DNA of 64,000 nt from Alphaproteobacteria bacterium (GCA_017307275.1 JAFKFK010000009.1:186001-250000); one strand, 5' to 3'. Numbered from the stretch's first letter, positions 26,329-36,118 are shown. The notes: generated by a model not told the origin, from the letters alone. Numbers and translations: made by a program.

Positions 26329-27596
26329 ACCTGCACCTTCTCGTCGTAGCCGCGGATCGCCAGCGGTCCCAGGTCGACCGCGCCATCGGCTGCAACGGCC
26401 GCATGCACGGAGTTGGATACCAGCACCTGCGATCCCGTCTCCTTGGTGAGCTGTTCGAGCCGGGCGGCAAGATTCACTGTGTCGCCGATTACCGTATATT
26501 CCTTGCGCCGCGGCGAGCCGACGACCCCTGTCACCGCCTCGCCCATGTGGATGCCGATCCCGACGCGGAGCGCCTGCGAGGGTCGTTCCTTGTTCCAGGC
26601 CTCGACCGCCTCGATCATCGCCCGTGCCGCCCCCAGCGCATTCTGTGCCGCCGACGGATCGGCCAGCGGCGCTCCGAACAGTGCCAGAAACCCGTCGCCC
26701 AGGAACTTGTTGATGATGCCGTGATGGCGGTCGACGACGTCGATCATCTCGGCAAAGAAAGCATTGAGCAACTCAACGGTCTCGCCCGCGGGCCGCTGCC
26801 GCGTCATCGCCGTGAAGCCGCGAATATCGAGGAAGAGCACGCAGATGGTGCGCAGCTCGCTCGGCGGTTCGGCCTGCGTCGCGAGTAGTCGCTCAACGAC
26901 CGAGGGCGAGACATGTTGGCCGAACAGGTTGGTCACGCGGTCGCGCGCCGCGCCGGCCAGGATGGAATTCTCGAACTGGCGGCGCAGGCTCACGGCGACC
27001 AGCCCGGCAACGACGCCGCTGCCGAACAGCACCATGCTGCGGCCTACGTAGAACAGCGGCATGTTGTCGGCGGTAGCCGTCGGGTCCATCGGCAGAAGCT
27101 CGAGCACCAGCACCATCTGCAGCACCGCAGCGACAGTGCCCGTCCATACCGAAAGCCAGAAATCGAGCCGCAGAGTCGATAACAGGATAAAGACGAAAAA
27201 CAGGAGCGGCGGCCAGAAGGCAAAGACGAGCTGCGGCTGCATGTAACCGCTCAGCACATAGGTGATGGAGGCCGGCAGAGACGTTTCGATCAGCGCATTG
27301 CCGAAGCGCGCGATGCGGGGAAAGTCCTTCCCCTTGGCGGATCGCCATCGGAGGATGCTGAGCGTGGCCAGCTCGTAGAGAAGATAGGGTCCGATGCCGG
27401 CGAGCGGCACCCAGCCCGGCACCTTCTTGTCGAACAGGCGCTCGTCGATCTCCGGGATGAAGTTCAGCACGATCATCACCGCGGCGAGCACCATCGCCAG
27501 GATGATCACGATCACCCGCATCCGCTGCTGTTCGCTGCGCATGATCTCGCGGCGAAGCGCATCGGAATAGGTGTCGTCCGCCTCTGTATCGGCCAT
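26313..27596 (-). CDS. Membrane-bound class III adenylate/guanylate cyclase
   Basis: 427 residues. A membrane domain with about six helices spans residues ~26-205. A catalytic domain follows at ~245-425: D257 in LFLDIRGF, K297 and D301 in NKFLGDGFLALFG, and GDTVNLAARL. All key cyclase residues are present, so this copy should be active, in contrast to the soluble WGR-like cyclase in this window. The linker FGQHVSPSVVERLL is typical of the group. It is divergent from the HSL hydrolase gene and overlaps the gamma-glutamylcyclotransferase gene. Confidence 0.93.
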   Translation of the reverse strand: MADTEADDTYSDALRREIMRSEQQRMRVIVIILAMVLAAVMIVLNFIPEIDERLFDKKVPGWVPLAGIGPYLLYELATLSILRWRSAKGKDFPRIARFGNALIETSLPASITYVLSGYMQPQLVFAFWPPLLFFVFILLSTLRLDFWLSVWTGTVAAVLQMVLVLELLPMDPTATADNMPLFYVGRSMVLFGSGVVAGLVAVSLRRQFENSILAGAARDRVTNLFGQHVSPSVVERLLATQAEPPSELRTICVLFLDIRGFTAMTRQRPAGETVELLNAFFAEMIDVVDRHHGIINKFLGDGFLALFGAPLADPSAAQNALGAARAMIEAVEAWNKERPSQALRVGIGIHMGEAVTGVVGSPRRKEYTVIGDTVNLAARLEQLTKETGSQVLVSNSVHAAVAADGAVDLGPLAIRGYDEKVQVWRVM

Positions 27597-27658
27597 TTCT
27601 CACGCTACCCAGACCGACCGGGCTCCACAACGGCGGGACGCGGTGGTAGGAACGACCC

Positions 27659-28720
27659 ATGGTGCTGAAGGAGATCGCTCGAGAATTGCAGGGCAAGGCC
27701 GCCAATTTGGCCCTGCGCATGCCGATCTCCTGGGTGAATATCATCACCGGGCCGCCTGCGGCCGTCGACGGCCGCACGCTGGACGGCCGCACGCAATGGT
27801 TCCTGCAGCTCCTGGCCCGCAGCGGCCAGAAGCCGTTGCACCAACTCGGCGTCGCCGAGGCCCGCGACGATTTCGACGCCTTCATGCTGCTGCTCGGAGG
27901 CCGGCCGGCGCCTGTGGGCGAGATCGTCGATCGCACGATGGCCGGTCCAGCAGGCCCCCTGCGGATTCGTATCTACCGGCCGGCGCACTCCGTGGCGCGC
28001 CTGCTGCCGACCGTTCTCTATTTTCATGGCGGTGGCTGGGTGATCGGCAGCCTCGAAGGGTACGACCTCGCCTGCCGCTACTTCTGCGCCCGGTCGGGCT
28101 GCGCCGTGGTGTCTGTCGATTACCGGCTGGCGCCGGAGCACAAATTCCCTGCCGCCATCGACGATGGCGTTGCGGCCTTTCGCTGGCTGGCGACCGAAGC
28201 CGCCGGCCTTGGCCTCGATCCCGACCGCATTGTCCTGGCGGGCGATTCGGCCGGTGGCACGATCGCTGCCGTAGCGGCACAGGAGCTACGCCGCGAACCT
28301 CACCCACCCTGCCTGCAATGGCTGATCTACCCGGCCACCGACCTTCGCGGCGATACCCCGTCGCATAAGAGCTGCGGCGACGGCTTCCTCCTGACAAAGG
28401 CCGACATGGAGTGGTTTCGCGGCCAGTATCTCAACGCGCCGGGCGAGGTCGACGATCCGCGCGCCTCGCCACTTCGGGCTGCCGACCTCTCGGGCGTCGC
28501 GCCGGCACTGGTCTTTACGGCGGGTTTCGACCCCTTGCGCGACGAGGGGAAGGCTTATGCCACACAGCTCTCGGCCGCCGGCGTAAAGACCATCCATCGT
28601 GAATTCGATACGCTGATCCACGGCTTCGTCGGCATGCGGGGAGCCTTGCAGGCCGCCGCTCGGGCGATGGACGATATGGTGGCGGGTCTACGCCACGAAC
28701 TTGCGCAGTTGGGACGATGA
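27659..28720 (+). CDS. HSL-family alpha/beta hydrolase (carboxylesterase)
   Basis: 353 residues. The hormone-sensitive-lipase family motifs are clear: the oxyanion HGGGW near residue 123, the nucleophile elbow GDSAGG near 198, the Asp in FTAGFDPLRDEG and the His in THREFDTLIHGF near 318. It hydrolyses short- to medium-chain esters; the natural substrate is unknown. A ~100-residue N-terminal region precedes the catalytic core. The TetR gene follows after 12 bases and probably regulates the pair. Confidence 0.92.
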   Translation: MVLKEIARELQGKAANLALRMPISWVNIITGPPAAVDGRTLDGRTQWFLQLLARSGQKPLHQLGVAEARDDFDAFMLLLGGRPAPVGEIVDRTMAGPAGPLRIRIYRPAHSVARLLPTVLYFHGGGWVIGSLEGYDLACRYFCARSGCAVVSVDYRLAPEHKFPAAIDDGVAAFRWLATEAAGLGLDPDRIVLAGDSAGGTIAAVAAQELRREPHPPCLQWLIYPATDLRGDTPSHKSCGDGFLLTKADMEWFRGQYLNAPGEVDDPRASPLRAADLSGVAPALVFTAGFDPLRDEGKAYATQLSAAGVKTIHREFDTLIHGFVGMRGALQAAARAMDDMVAGLRHELAQLGR

Positions 28721-28732
28721 CAGGACGCCAGA

Positions 28733-29365
28733 ATGGTTGAAGAGACTGCAACCACGGACTCGCGGACCGAACGATCCGGCCGGCGCGAACAGAACAAGGC
28801 GGAGAACCGCACCGCCCTTCTGAAGGCCGCCCGTGCGGTCTTTGCCGAGATGGGTTTCGGGGCGGCGAGCGTGCGCGACATCGTGCGACGCACCGATCTC
28901 GCATCCGGCACCTTCTACAACTACTTCAAGGACAAGGACGAGATCTTCGAAGCCGTGGTGGGCGAGCTCACCGAAGTCCTGCTGCAGCGCCATCGCCAGG
29001 GCCGCGCCCGCGCGGCGACGGCCGAGGAATTCCTCCACCACCACTATTCGGCTTACTTTAACTTTCTGGCCGAAGATCCCGAACTGCTGGCGCTGGCGCG
29101 TTCGAGCTTCACCGCCGTGCGAACGCTACTCGACAAGCCGGACGTGCGGGCGCTCGCCAAGGCCTTGAACGACGATATCCGTACCGCCATCGCCTCGGGC
29201 GTCCTGCCCAATGTCGATGTTTCCTACCTGGGGGCGTCGATGGCGGGCGTGGCCTTCGAAGTCTCGATGGTGATGGTCACCCGCGACCCGGTCGATCCCG
29301 AGGCCGCTACCGAGTTCGCCACCCGCCTGATGCTGGGTGGCCTGCACAGGCTGCCGAGGCGATAG
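28733..29365 (+). CDS. TetR-family regulator
   Basis: 210 residues. The N-terminal helix-turn-helix (RTALLKAARAVFAEMGF...VRDIVRRTDLASGTFYNYFKDKDEIF, ~25-72) is textbook TetR. The C-terminal ligand domain has an HHHYSAYF segment. It lies 12 bases after the esterase gene. A TetR-like dyad upstream of the FAH-family gene (30349-30362) is a possible target, which is inference. Confidence 0.92.
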   Translation: MVEETATTDSRTERSGRREQNKAENRTALLKAARAVFAEMGFGAASVRDIVRRTDLASGTFYNYFKDKDEIFEAVVGELTEVLLQRHRQGRARAATAEEFLHHHYSAYFNFLAEDPELLALARSSFTAVRTLLDKPDVRALAKALNDDIRTAIASGVLPNVDVSYLGASMAGVAFEVSMVMVTRDPVDPEAATEFATRLMLGGLHRLPRR

Positions 29366-29375
29366 CTCAGTTGCC

Positions 29376-29409
29376 CTCGGAGTGCGCCACCCGCGTGGCG
29401 CGCTCCGGG
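29376..29409. terminator. Bidirectional hairpin between convergent TetR and FAH-family genes
   Basis: The core arms GGAGTGCGCCA (29379-29389) and TGGCGCGCTCC (29396-29406) pair with one G-T wobble around a CCCGCG loop. Outer C-G pairs bring the stem to about 14. It sits exactly between the two convergent stop codons. There is no strong T tract on either strand. Confidence 0.55.
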
Positions 29410-29419
29410 TCAATCCGAT

Positions 29420-30292
29420 TTAGGCGCCCTGGACGACCGGGTTGCGCAGCACGCCGATCTTCTCGATCTCGATCTCGCAGACGTCGCCCGGCTTCAGCCA
29501 ATTCTGCGGCTTGCGCGCCATCGCGACGCCCGACGGCGTGCCGGTGATGATGACGTCGCCCGGATCGAGGGTCATGACCTTGCTGAGCTCGTGCACTAGG
29601 GTCGGCACGTCGAAGATCAGATCGTCGGTGTTGCTGTCCTGCATGACCTTGCCGTTGACGCGGGTCATGATACGCAGCGGCGTGCCACCCGGCGGCAGCT
29701 CATCGGAGGTGACGATGTCGGGGCCGAAGCCGCCGGTGCCGTCGAAGTTCTTGCCGAGCGTGAACTGGCCACCCGACTTGCGCTGCCAGTCGCGCAGCGA
29801 ACCGTCGTTGAAGCAGGCATAGCCCGCGATCACCGTCAGCGCCTTCGCCTTCGGCACGTTGCGGCATTTCTTGCCGATGATGACGGCGAGCTCGGCTTCC
29901 CAGTCGAGTTCCTTGGAATGGCTGGGACGCGGCATCTTGCCGTTGTGCGGCACCAGCGTGTTGTTGAAGCGCGTAAAGACAACCGGATAGGCCGGGATCG
30001 GGTTGCCGGTTTCCTCGGCGTGCTTGCGGTAGTTGAGGCCGATGCAGAGGATCTTGCCGGGATTGGGAATCGGCGGCAGGTACTTGGCCGACTTCTCCGA
30101 TACCGTCGCGCCTGCCTTGGGCTTGGCGCATGCCTTGAGGACGGCCTGCTGCAGCTTCTTGCCACCCGCCAGGATCTCGACGACCGACTTCGGCCCGCGC
30201 GGCATCTGCTTGCTGAGATCGATGATCTTGCCGTTACCTGTCTTGACGCCGACAACGGCCTTGCCGCCGCTCTGGATGGTGCACAAACGCAT
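29420..30292 (-). CDS. Fumarylacetoacetate hydrolase (FAH) family protein
   Basis: 290 residues from the ATG at 30292, with an AGGGGGAA ribosome-binding sequence. The FAH catalytic domain is clear: ILCIGLNYRKHAEETGN near 82-98, then WEAELAVIIGKKCRNV with the metal-binding acidic residues, GYACFNDGSLRDWQRK, and TGTPSGVAMARKP near the end. Members include 2-keto-4-pentenoate hydratases, acylpyruvases and oxaloacetate decarboxylases; this one is not resolved. Promoter features with a TetR-like box lie upstream. Confidence 0.9.
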   Translation of the reverse strand: MRLCTIQSGGKAVVGVKTGNGKIIDLSKQMPRGPKSVVEILAGGKKLQQAVLKACAKPKAGATVSEKSAKYLPPIPNPGKILCIGLNYRKHAEETGNPIPAYPVVFTRFNNTLVPHNGKMPRPSHSKELDWEAELAVIIGKKCRNVPKAKALTVIAGYACFNDGSLRDWQRKSGGQFTLGKNFDGTGGFGPDIVTSDELPPGGTPLRIMTRVNGKVMQDSNTDDLIFDVPTLVHELSKVMTLDPGDVIITGTPSGVAMARKPQNWLKPGDVCEIEIEKIGVLRNPVVQGA

Positions 30293-30335
30293 GGTGTTCC
30301 CCCTGATGAATTCGTCCGAAATACGGCCGCGGCGT

Positions 30336-30364
30336 AAACTCCTCCCTCCCGAACGGTCGGTCAA
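30336..30364 (-). promoter_or_regulatory. Probable FAH-gene promoter with TetR-type box
   Basis: On the minus strand TTGACC (30364-30359) is a good -35, with a weak -10-like AGTTTA about 18 bases on. The dyad CCGA-ACGG-TCGG (30349-30360) overlaps the -35. Boxes of this kind are typical of TetR operators in alphaproteobacteria. The regulator at 28733-29365 is the nearest candidate. Confidence 0.4.
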
Positions 30365-30394
30365 GCGCGACGCAATTTTTGCTAGGCTAACGAC

Positions 30395-31030
30395 ATGCGT
30401 ATCGTTCTCTTTCTCCTGCCACTCTTCCTCGCCACGCCGGCCGCCGCGCAGCTCGTGGTGCCGCTCACGACGCCGGATGGCCGCGTCGGCTGTACCCAGG
30501 GCATGACGGGGATCGGCCGTCCTCCGGTCTGGCAAGCTATCCAGGACAAGGACGGGCCCGACGGGTGGGCGCTCACCGAAACGGCCGCCGACGCGACCGA
30601 CCTGCGCTTTCCTCTCTGCATTTCGGAGCAGACCATCGCTCGCGACTTCGATGCGACGCTGCGCTTCAAGCCGGTTTCCGGCACGCGCGAACAGGTCGCG
30701 GGCTTCGCCTTCCGGGCGCAGAGCGCCAGCGACTACCTGCTCGTCCGCGCCAATGCGCGCGACAATTCAGTGCGGCTTTATCGGGTGGAGAAGGGTAAGC
30801 GCAGCCAGATCGCCGGCAAGGATGCGCCGATTGCCCTCGGCCAATGGCATTCGTTGCGTGTGATCGCCGTCAACGACCGGTTCGAGGTGGCGCTCGACGG
30901 CAAACCGCTCTTCACCGCAACCGATCGCGGCCTGGTCCAGTCCGGCGCCATGGGCGTGTGGAGTCAGGCCGACAGCATCACCCATTACGGCTCTCTGCTG
31001 GTGGCGCCGCCGACGCCATCAACACGCTAG
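30395..31030 (+). CDS. Exported protein with concanavalin/LamG-like fold (DUF1080-like)
   Basis: 211 residues. A signal peptide (IVLFLLPLFLATPAAAQ) is cleaved after AAA. The mature part has a jelly-roll pattern: DFDATLRFKPVSGTREQVAGFAFR, SASDYLLVRANARDNSVRLYRVE, GQWHSLRVIAVNDRFEVALDGKPLF. This resembles the 3-keto-disaccharide hydrolase/LamG fold of sugar-binding domains. Two cysteines (VGCTQG, FPLCIS) could form a disulfide. No catalytic residues can be identified. Its stop shares a CTAG with the convergent HAD gene. Confidence 0.65.
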   Translation: MRIVLFLLPLFLATPAAAQLVVPLTTPDGRVGCTQGMTGIGRPPVWQAIQDKDGPDGWALTETAADATDLRFPLCISEQTIARDFDATLRFKPVSGTREQVAGFAFRAQSASDYLLVRANARDNSVRLYRVEKGKRSQIAGKDAPIALGQWHSLRVIAVNDRFEVALDGKPLFTATDRGLVQSGAMGVWSQADSITHYGSLLVAPPTPSTR

Positions 31031-31824
31031 CGCCGGGCAGCGATCAGCGCGTTCGCCAGTTCCACGAAGCCAGCGCCCGACCGCGCCGAGGCGATCCAGC
31101 GCGGCTTGTGTTCGAGACGGTCGGCAAAGTCGCGGACATTGGCCACGCCCAGGGCATTGGGAAAGTAGCCGAACATCGGCGCGTCGTTCGGCGAGTCGCC
31201 CGCGAAGACGTAGTGCGCACGCTCGGCGGCGATATCGACGCCGAACAGCTCCGACATCATGGTGCGACTGGTGGTGAGCTTGTCGTAATCGCCGAACCAG
31301 CCGTTGACGTGGATCGAGCTCACCTTGGCGTGGGCGCCGTGCTTCTCGAAGATGGCCACGATGCGCTCGATGTCGGCAGCCGGCAGCGGCGGCACATCCT
31401 CGCAGAAATCGACCGCCAGGTCGGCCGCACGATAGGGCTGATCGGAGGCTATCCCCGTGCCGGGCACGTCACGCAGCACCTCGGCCCGCACCGCCTCCAA
31501 ACGGCGGCGGCCTTCGGCGCGCTCCGCATCGGACTGGATGAAACGGGTGCGCAGCTTGCCCGCAGCCGGATCGTGCCACATCCAGAAGGCGCCATTCTCC
31601 CCGACCACGGCGTCGACCGGCCAGAAACGGGCGATGAGATCGCACCAGCCGGCGGGCCGGCCGGTGACGGGAATAACCAGCAGGCCAGCCTTCTTCAGCG
31701 CCTCCAGGGCGCCGTAGGCCTCGGCCGTCAGCTTGCCGTCGGTGGAGAGGGTTTCGTCGATGTCGGTCAGCACGCCCTTGATGGCGGTCAGGGTGTCGCG
31801 GGGGCAGTTTTTCAGCGGTTCCAT
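31027..31824 (-). CDS. HAD-IIB-type phosphatase
   Basis: 265 residues from the ATG at 31824; an ATG at 31860 is an alternative. HAD motif I is LTDIDETLS with D21 and D23, motif II is VIPVTGRP, and motif IV is FAGDSPNDAPMF. The cap region fits the Cof/sucrose-phosphate-phosphatase-like group. Substrate unknown; a sugar phosphate is plausible. Divergent from purB. Its stop overlaps the upstream-facing stop of the LamG-like gene within CTAG. Confidence 0.87.
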   Translation of the reverse strand: MEPLKNCPRDTLTAIKGVLTDIDETLSTDGKLTAEAYGALEALKKAGLLVIPVTGRPAGWCDLIARFWPVDAVVGENGAFWMWHDPAAGKLRTRFIQSDAERAEGRRRLEAVRAEVLRDVPGTGIASDQPYRAADLAVDFCEDVPPLPAADIERIVAIFEKHGAHAKVSSIHVNGWFGDYDKLTTSRTMMSELFGVDIAAERAHYVFAGDSPNDAPMFGYFPNALGVANVRDFADRLEHKPRWIASARSGAGFVELANALIAARR

Positions 31825-31895
31825 TGGTCTCGGCGTATGTGACTGCGCCCGTTCTAGCATGGCTTCGCAGGGCCTCCGGCGCTAAAAACCAGTCC

Positions 31896-33221
<1,326 letters not shown>

Positions 33222-33233
33222 AGACGCGTCGTC

Positions 33234-33252
33234 CACTGACCTTGGATCAGTG
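33234..33252. terminator. Small hairpin between convergent purB and zeta-inhibitor genes
   Basis: CACTGA (33234-33239) and TCAGTG (33247-33252) form a perfect six-base stem around a seven-base loop. It lies 13 bases after purB and includes the stop codon of the convergent gene. It is short, so its role as a terminator is uncertain. Confidence 0.3.
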
Positions 33253-33573
33253 AGTGTCCGCCATGACCTGCTTCTTGGCTTCGACCAGCAGTCGCTCGGC
33301 CTGCTTGAGGATCGTGTGATCCTCATAAGGCTTGCCGGCGGCGGCGAGGTCTTTCATCAGCTTGTGCAGGACGTCGGAGTCGCCCGGCTTTTCGAAGTCG
33401 GCCAGAACGACTTCCTTGGCATAGGCCTCGGCATCGGCGCCTGTCTTGCCCAACAGGCCGGCGGCCCACAGGCCGAGCAGCTTGTTGCGGCGGGCCTTGA
33501 CCTTGAATTGCAGTTCCTGGTCGAGCTCGAACTTCTTTTCGAAGGATTTTTCGCGTTCGTCGAACGTGGTCAT
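33247..33573 (-). CDS. DUF1476 protein, alphaproteobacterial F1-ATPase zeta-type inhibitor
   Basis: 108 residues. The family signature is clear: TTFDEREKSFEKKFELDQEL at the N-terminus, then RRNKLLGLWAAGLLG and DFEKPGDSDVLHKL. In Paracoccus this protein (zeta subunit) inserts its N-terminal helix into the F1 rotor and blocks ATP hydrolysis; the same role is inferred here. It is restricted to alphaproteobacteria, which supports the assignment of the organism. It stands alone, far from any atp genes in the window. Confidence 0.92.
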   Translation of the reverse strand: MTTFDEREKSFEKKFELDQELQFKVKARRNKLLGLWAAGLLGKTGADAEAYAKEVVLADFEKPGDSDVLHKLMKDLAAAGKPYEDHTILKQAERLLVEAKKQVMADTH

Positions 33574-33681
33574 CGGGCGCTCCAGTTAACTAGTCGCGCG
33601 GGTTTATAGCGACCACGCGTCCGTCTTTCCACCCTGTGCTGACGGTGGCAAAGTCGCGCCTCGCGTGGAGGATCGTCCGTT

Positions 33682-34530
33682 ATGTCTCTGGAAAAGCTCA
33701 AGGATTGGATTGGCCGGACGCAGACCGTGGAGGATCTCGCCGCTCCCTTCCCGGTCCGTGCACTGGCCGCCACCCTCGACGAGGGTGGTCCCGATCCCCG
33801 GATTGGCGACCCTCTGCCGCCGCTCTGGCACTGGCTCTATTTCCTGGAAATCGCACCGCAATCCAAGATCGGGCCGGACGGCCATGCCGAGCGCGGCGAC
33901 TTCCTGCCACCGGTCCCCCTGCCGCGCCGCATGTGGGCGGGCAGTCGTTTCACTTTCGACGGTGAGCCGGTGCGTATCGGCGAGACCATCGAGCGGCGCT
34001 CCACGATCAAGTCCGTAGCACCGAAGACGGGCTCGACCGGCTCGATGGTGTTCGTCACCGTGCAGCACACGATCTCCGGCCCGCGCGGCCTGTCGGTGAT
34101 AGAGGAACACGACATCGTCTATCGCGAAGCAGCCAAGCCTGACGACAAGCCAAAGCCGCCGAAGCCTGCCCCCACCGATGCGACCTGGCGCAAGGCGATC
34201 CCGGCCGATCCGGTTCTGCTGTTCCGTTTCTCCGCCCTCACCTTCAATGGCCACCGCATCCACTACGACCAGCCCTACGTCACAGGCACCGAAGGCTATC
34301 CGGGCCTGATCGTTCATGGCCCCTTGATGGGTCTGCTCCAGATGGAACTGGCGCGACGCTCCAACCCCGCTAGAATCGCCCGGAGCTTTGAGTTCCGCGC
34401 GCTCTCGCCGGTATTCGCCGGCGGTGTGTTCAGTGTGCAGGCCCGTCGTGAACAAGAGGGCTCGGTAACGACATGGGTCGCCGACCAAAACGGTGGCTTG
34501 GCACAGCAGGGGGGCGCAACTTTCCAATGA
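33682..34530 (+). CDS. MaoC-family acyl-CoA dehydratase (mesaconyl-C4-CoA/HTD2-like double hotdog)
   Basis: 282 residues in two hotdog halves. The N-terminal half has PLPPLWHWLYFLEIAP and PLPRRMWAGSRFTF, typical of the FAS1-like dehydratase/HTD2 subgroup. The C-terminal half carries the hydratase region RFSALTFNGHRIHYDQPY (His as catalytic base candidate) and LIVHGPLMGLLQMELA. Members act as hydratases on mesaconyl-, itaconyl- or beta-hydroxyacyl-CoA. Its stop overlaps the start of the carbonic-anhydrase-like gene (ATGA), an odd but firm coupling. Confidence 0.88.
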   Translation: MSLEKLKDWIGRTQTVEDLAAPFPVRALAATLDEGGPDPRIGDPLPPLWHWLYFLEIAPQSKIGPDGHAERGDFLPPVPLPRRMWAGSRFTFDGEPVRIGETIERRSTIKSVAPKTGSTGSMVFVTVQHTISGPRGLSVIEEHDIVYREAAKPDDKPKPPKPAPTDATWRKAIPADPVLLFRFSALTFNGHRIHYDQPYVTGTEGYPGLIVHGPLMGLLQMELARRSNPARIARSFEFRALSPVFAGGVFSVQARREQEGSVTTWVADQNGGLAQQGGATFQ

Positions 34531-35072
34531 ACACGCACATCCATCACCGCGGCTGCAGCTGCCTACAGGCACTGTCCCGCCGCGGCATGCTGGGCCTCGG
34601 GATCGGCGCTGCCGTTGCGGCAGCGACCGCCGCTGCGCCTGCCCTTGCGGTAGAAGATACGGGCTACGAAGCCATGCTGATGAAGTGCATCGACCCGCGC
34701 TTCACCACCAATACCTGGGCCTATATGGCGGCGCGCGGCTGGCAGAACGCCTACAGCCAATTCAACATCGCGGGCGGCCCGATTGCCGCCGTGGCGCCGG
34801 TCTTCCAGGAATGGCGCGCGGCGTGGGAGGCCAACCTCGATATCTCCGTGCAGCTCCACAATGTGAAGCGCCTGATAGGCATCACGCATCGCGACTGCGG
34901 CGCCGCTGTCGTCGCTTATGGCGAGCGCATCAAAACCGACCGGGCCTATGAGACCCGAATGCATACCCAGGCACTCCGGGCCTTCCGCGACCAGGCGAAG
35001 AAGCGGCAGCCGCAGCTCATCGTCGAGCTTGGCATCATGGACCTCGGCGGCGCCGTCGAGCCCGTGACCTGA
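34527..35072 (+). CDS. Exported twin-arginine-type beta-carbonic-anhydrase-like protein
   Basis: 181 residues from the ATG at 34527, inside the MaoC stop. The N-terminus looks like a Tat signal (SRRGMLGLGIGAAVAAATAAAP, SRRG at 17-20, cleavage near ALA at 41). The mature part has the beta-carbonic-anhydrase zinc pattern: C54-I-D56-P-R58, then H121-R-D-C124-G. The classic C-x-D-S-R is C-x-D-P-R here. Only about 140 mature residues remain, shorter than usual beta-CAs. Activity is not proven; location in the periplasm is inferred from the signal. The GT2 gene follows after 8 bases. Confidence 0.68.
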   Translation: MNTHIHHRGCSCLQALSRRGMLGLGIGAAVAAATAAAPALAVEDTGYEAMLMKCIDPRFTTNTWAYMAARGWQNAYSQFNIAGGPIAAVAPVFQEWRAAWEANLDISVQLHNVKRLIGITHRDCGAAVVAYGERIKTDRAYETRMHTQALRAFRDQAKKRQPQLIVELGIMDLGGAVEPVT

Positions 35073-35080
35073 GGGCTTTG

Positions 35081-36118
35081 GTGCCCGAGCAATCCTTCCC
35101 CTTCGCCGAGGCAAAGGACGCGGCGCTAGAGCGTCAGCTTGCCACGCAGCGCCAACGACGGCCTGCAGATCCGCTGCTGTCGCTGGTCATTCCCGTGTTC
35201 AACGAGGAAGAGTCGATCGACCTCTTCCTCGACACGGTCATGCCGCTGCTCGAGCGCGCGTCGTTGCGTTTCGAGCTGGTCTTCATCAACGACGGCTCGC
35301 GCGACAACACGTTCGCGCGCCTCTTCGACAGGGGACGCGGCGACCGGCGCATCCGCATCGTCAATCTATCGCGCAACTTCGGCAAGGAAGCCGCCCTCAC
35401 CGCGGGCATCGATCACGCTAGAGGCGACATCCTGATCCCGATGGACATCGACCTGCAGGATCCACCCGAGTTGATCCAGCCGTTCATCGCCCGCTGGCGC
35501 GAAGGTTACGATATCGTCTACGGCGTACGCACGGCCCGTCTCACGGACACGCGCGCCAAGCGTATGTCGGCCGGCTGGTTCTATCGTGTGTTCAATTCCC
35601 TGTCGCCCGTGCGCATCCCGCCCAATGTCGGCGACTTCCGTCTGGTCGACCGGCGCGCCGTCGAGGTGCTGCGCCAGCTTCCCGAGCGCAACCGCTTCAT
35701 GAAGGGCCTGTTCGCCTGGGTAGGCTTCAACTCGATTGGTGTGCCCTACGAGCGGCCGCAACGCGCGGCCGGCACGACCAAGTTCAACTTCTGGCGGCTC
35801 TGGAACTTTGCGCTCGACGGCGTGGTGAGTTTCTCGACCGCGCCGCTGCGTGCCTGGTTCTATGTCGGCGTCGTGATCGCGGCCATCGCCGTTCTCTACG
35901 CGCTCTTCATCGTGACCCGCGTGCTGATCCTAGGCATCGACACCCCCGGCTACGCTTCGTTGCTGATCGCGGTCCTGCTCATGGGCGCCATTCAGCTTCT
36001 CTCGCTCGGCATCATCGGCGAGTATCTCGGCCGCCTCTTCCTCGAAGTGAAGGGCCGGCCGATATACGTCGTGGAAGGCGTCTACGAGGACGGCACAGCC
36101 GACCCGCCGCAAGCATGA
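35081..36118 (+). CDS. GT2-family glycosyltransferase (dolichol-phosphate mannosyltransferase/GtrB-like)
   Basis: 345 residues from the GTG at 35081, with GAGGG upstream; a TTG lies just before. The GT-A domain has SLVIPVFNEEESI, VFINDGSRDNT, NLSRNFGKEAAL and the DxD-type metal motif in PMDIDLQDPPE. Two C-terminal membrane helices follow (AWFYVGVVIAAIAVLYALF and SLLIAVLLMGAIQLLSLGI), as in GtrB and PglC-linked undecaprenyl-phosphate glycosyltransferases. It probably transfers a sugar to a polyprenyl phosphate. The methyltransferase follows after 18 bases. Confidence 0.93.
   Translation: MPEQSFPFAEAKDAALERQLATQRQRRPADPLLSLVIPVFNEEESIDLFLDTVMPLLERASLRFELVFINDGSRDNTFARLFDRGRGDRRIRIVNLSRNFGKEAALTAGIDHARGDILIPMDIDLQDPPELIQPFIARWREGYDIVYGVRTARLTDTRAKRMSAGWFYRVFNSLSPVRIPPNVGDFRLVDRRAVEVLRQLPERNRFMKGLFAWVGFNSIGVPYERPQRAAGTTKFNFWRLWNFALDGVVSFSTAPLRAWFYVGVVIAAIAVLYALFIVTRVLILGIDTPGYASLLIAVLLMGAIQLLSLGIIGEYLGRLFLEVKGRPIYVVEGVYEDGTADPPQA

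Noticed and set aside
34473..34526. Earlier start for the carbonic-anhydrase-like protein
   Set aside because: It would place 18 basic residues before the signal peptide. The ATG at 34527, overlapping the MaoC stop, gives a clean Tat-type start.
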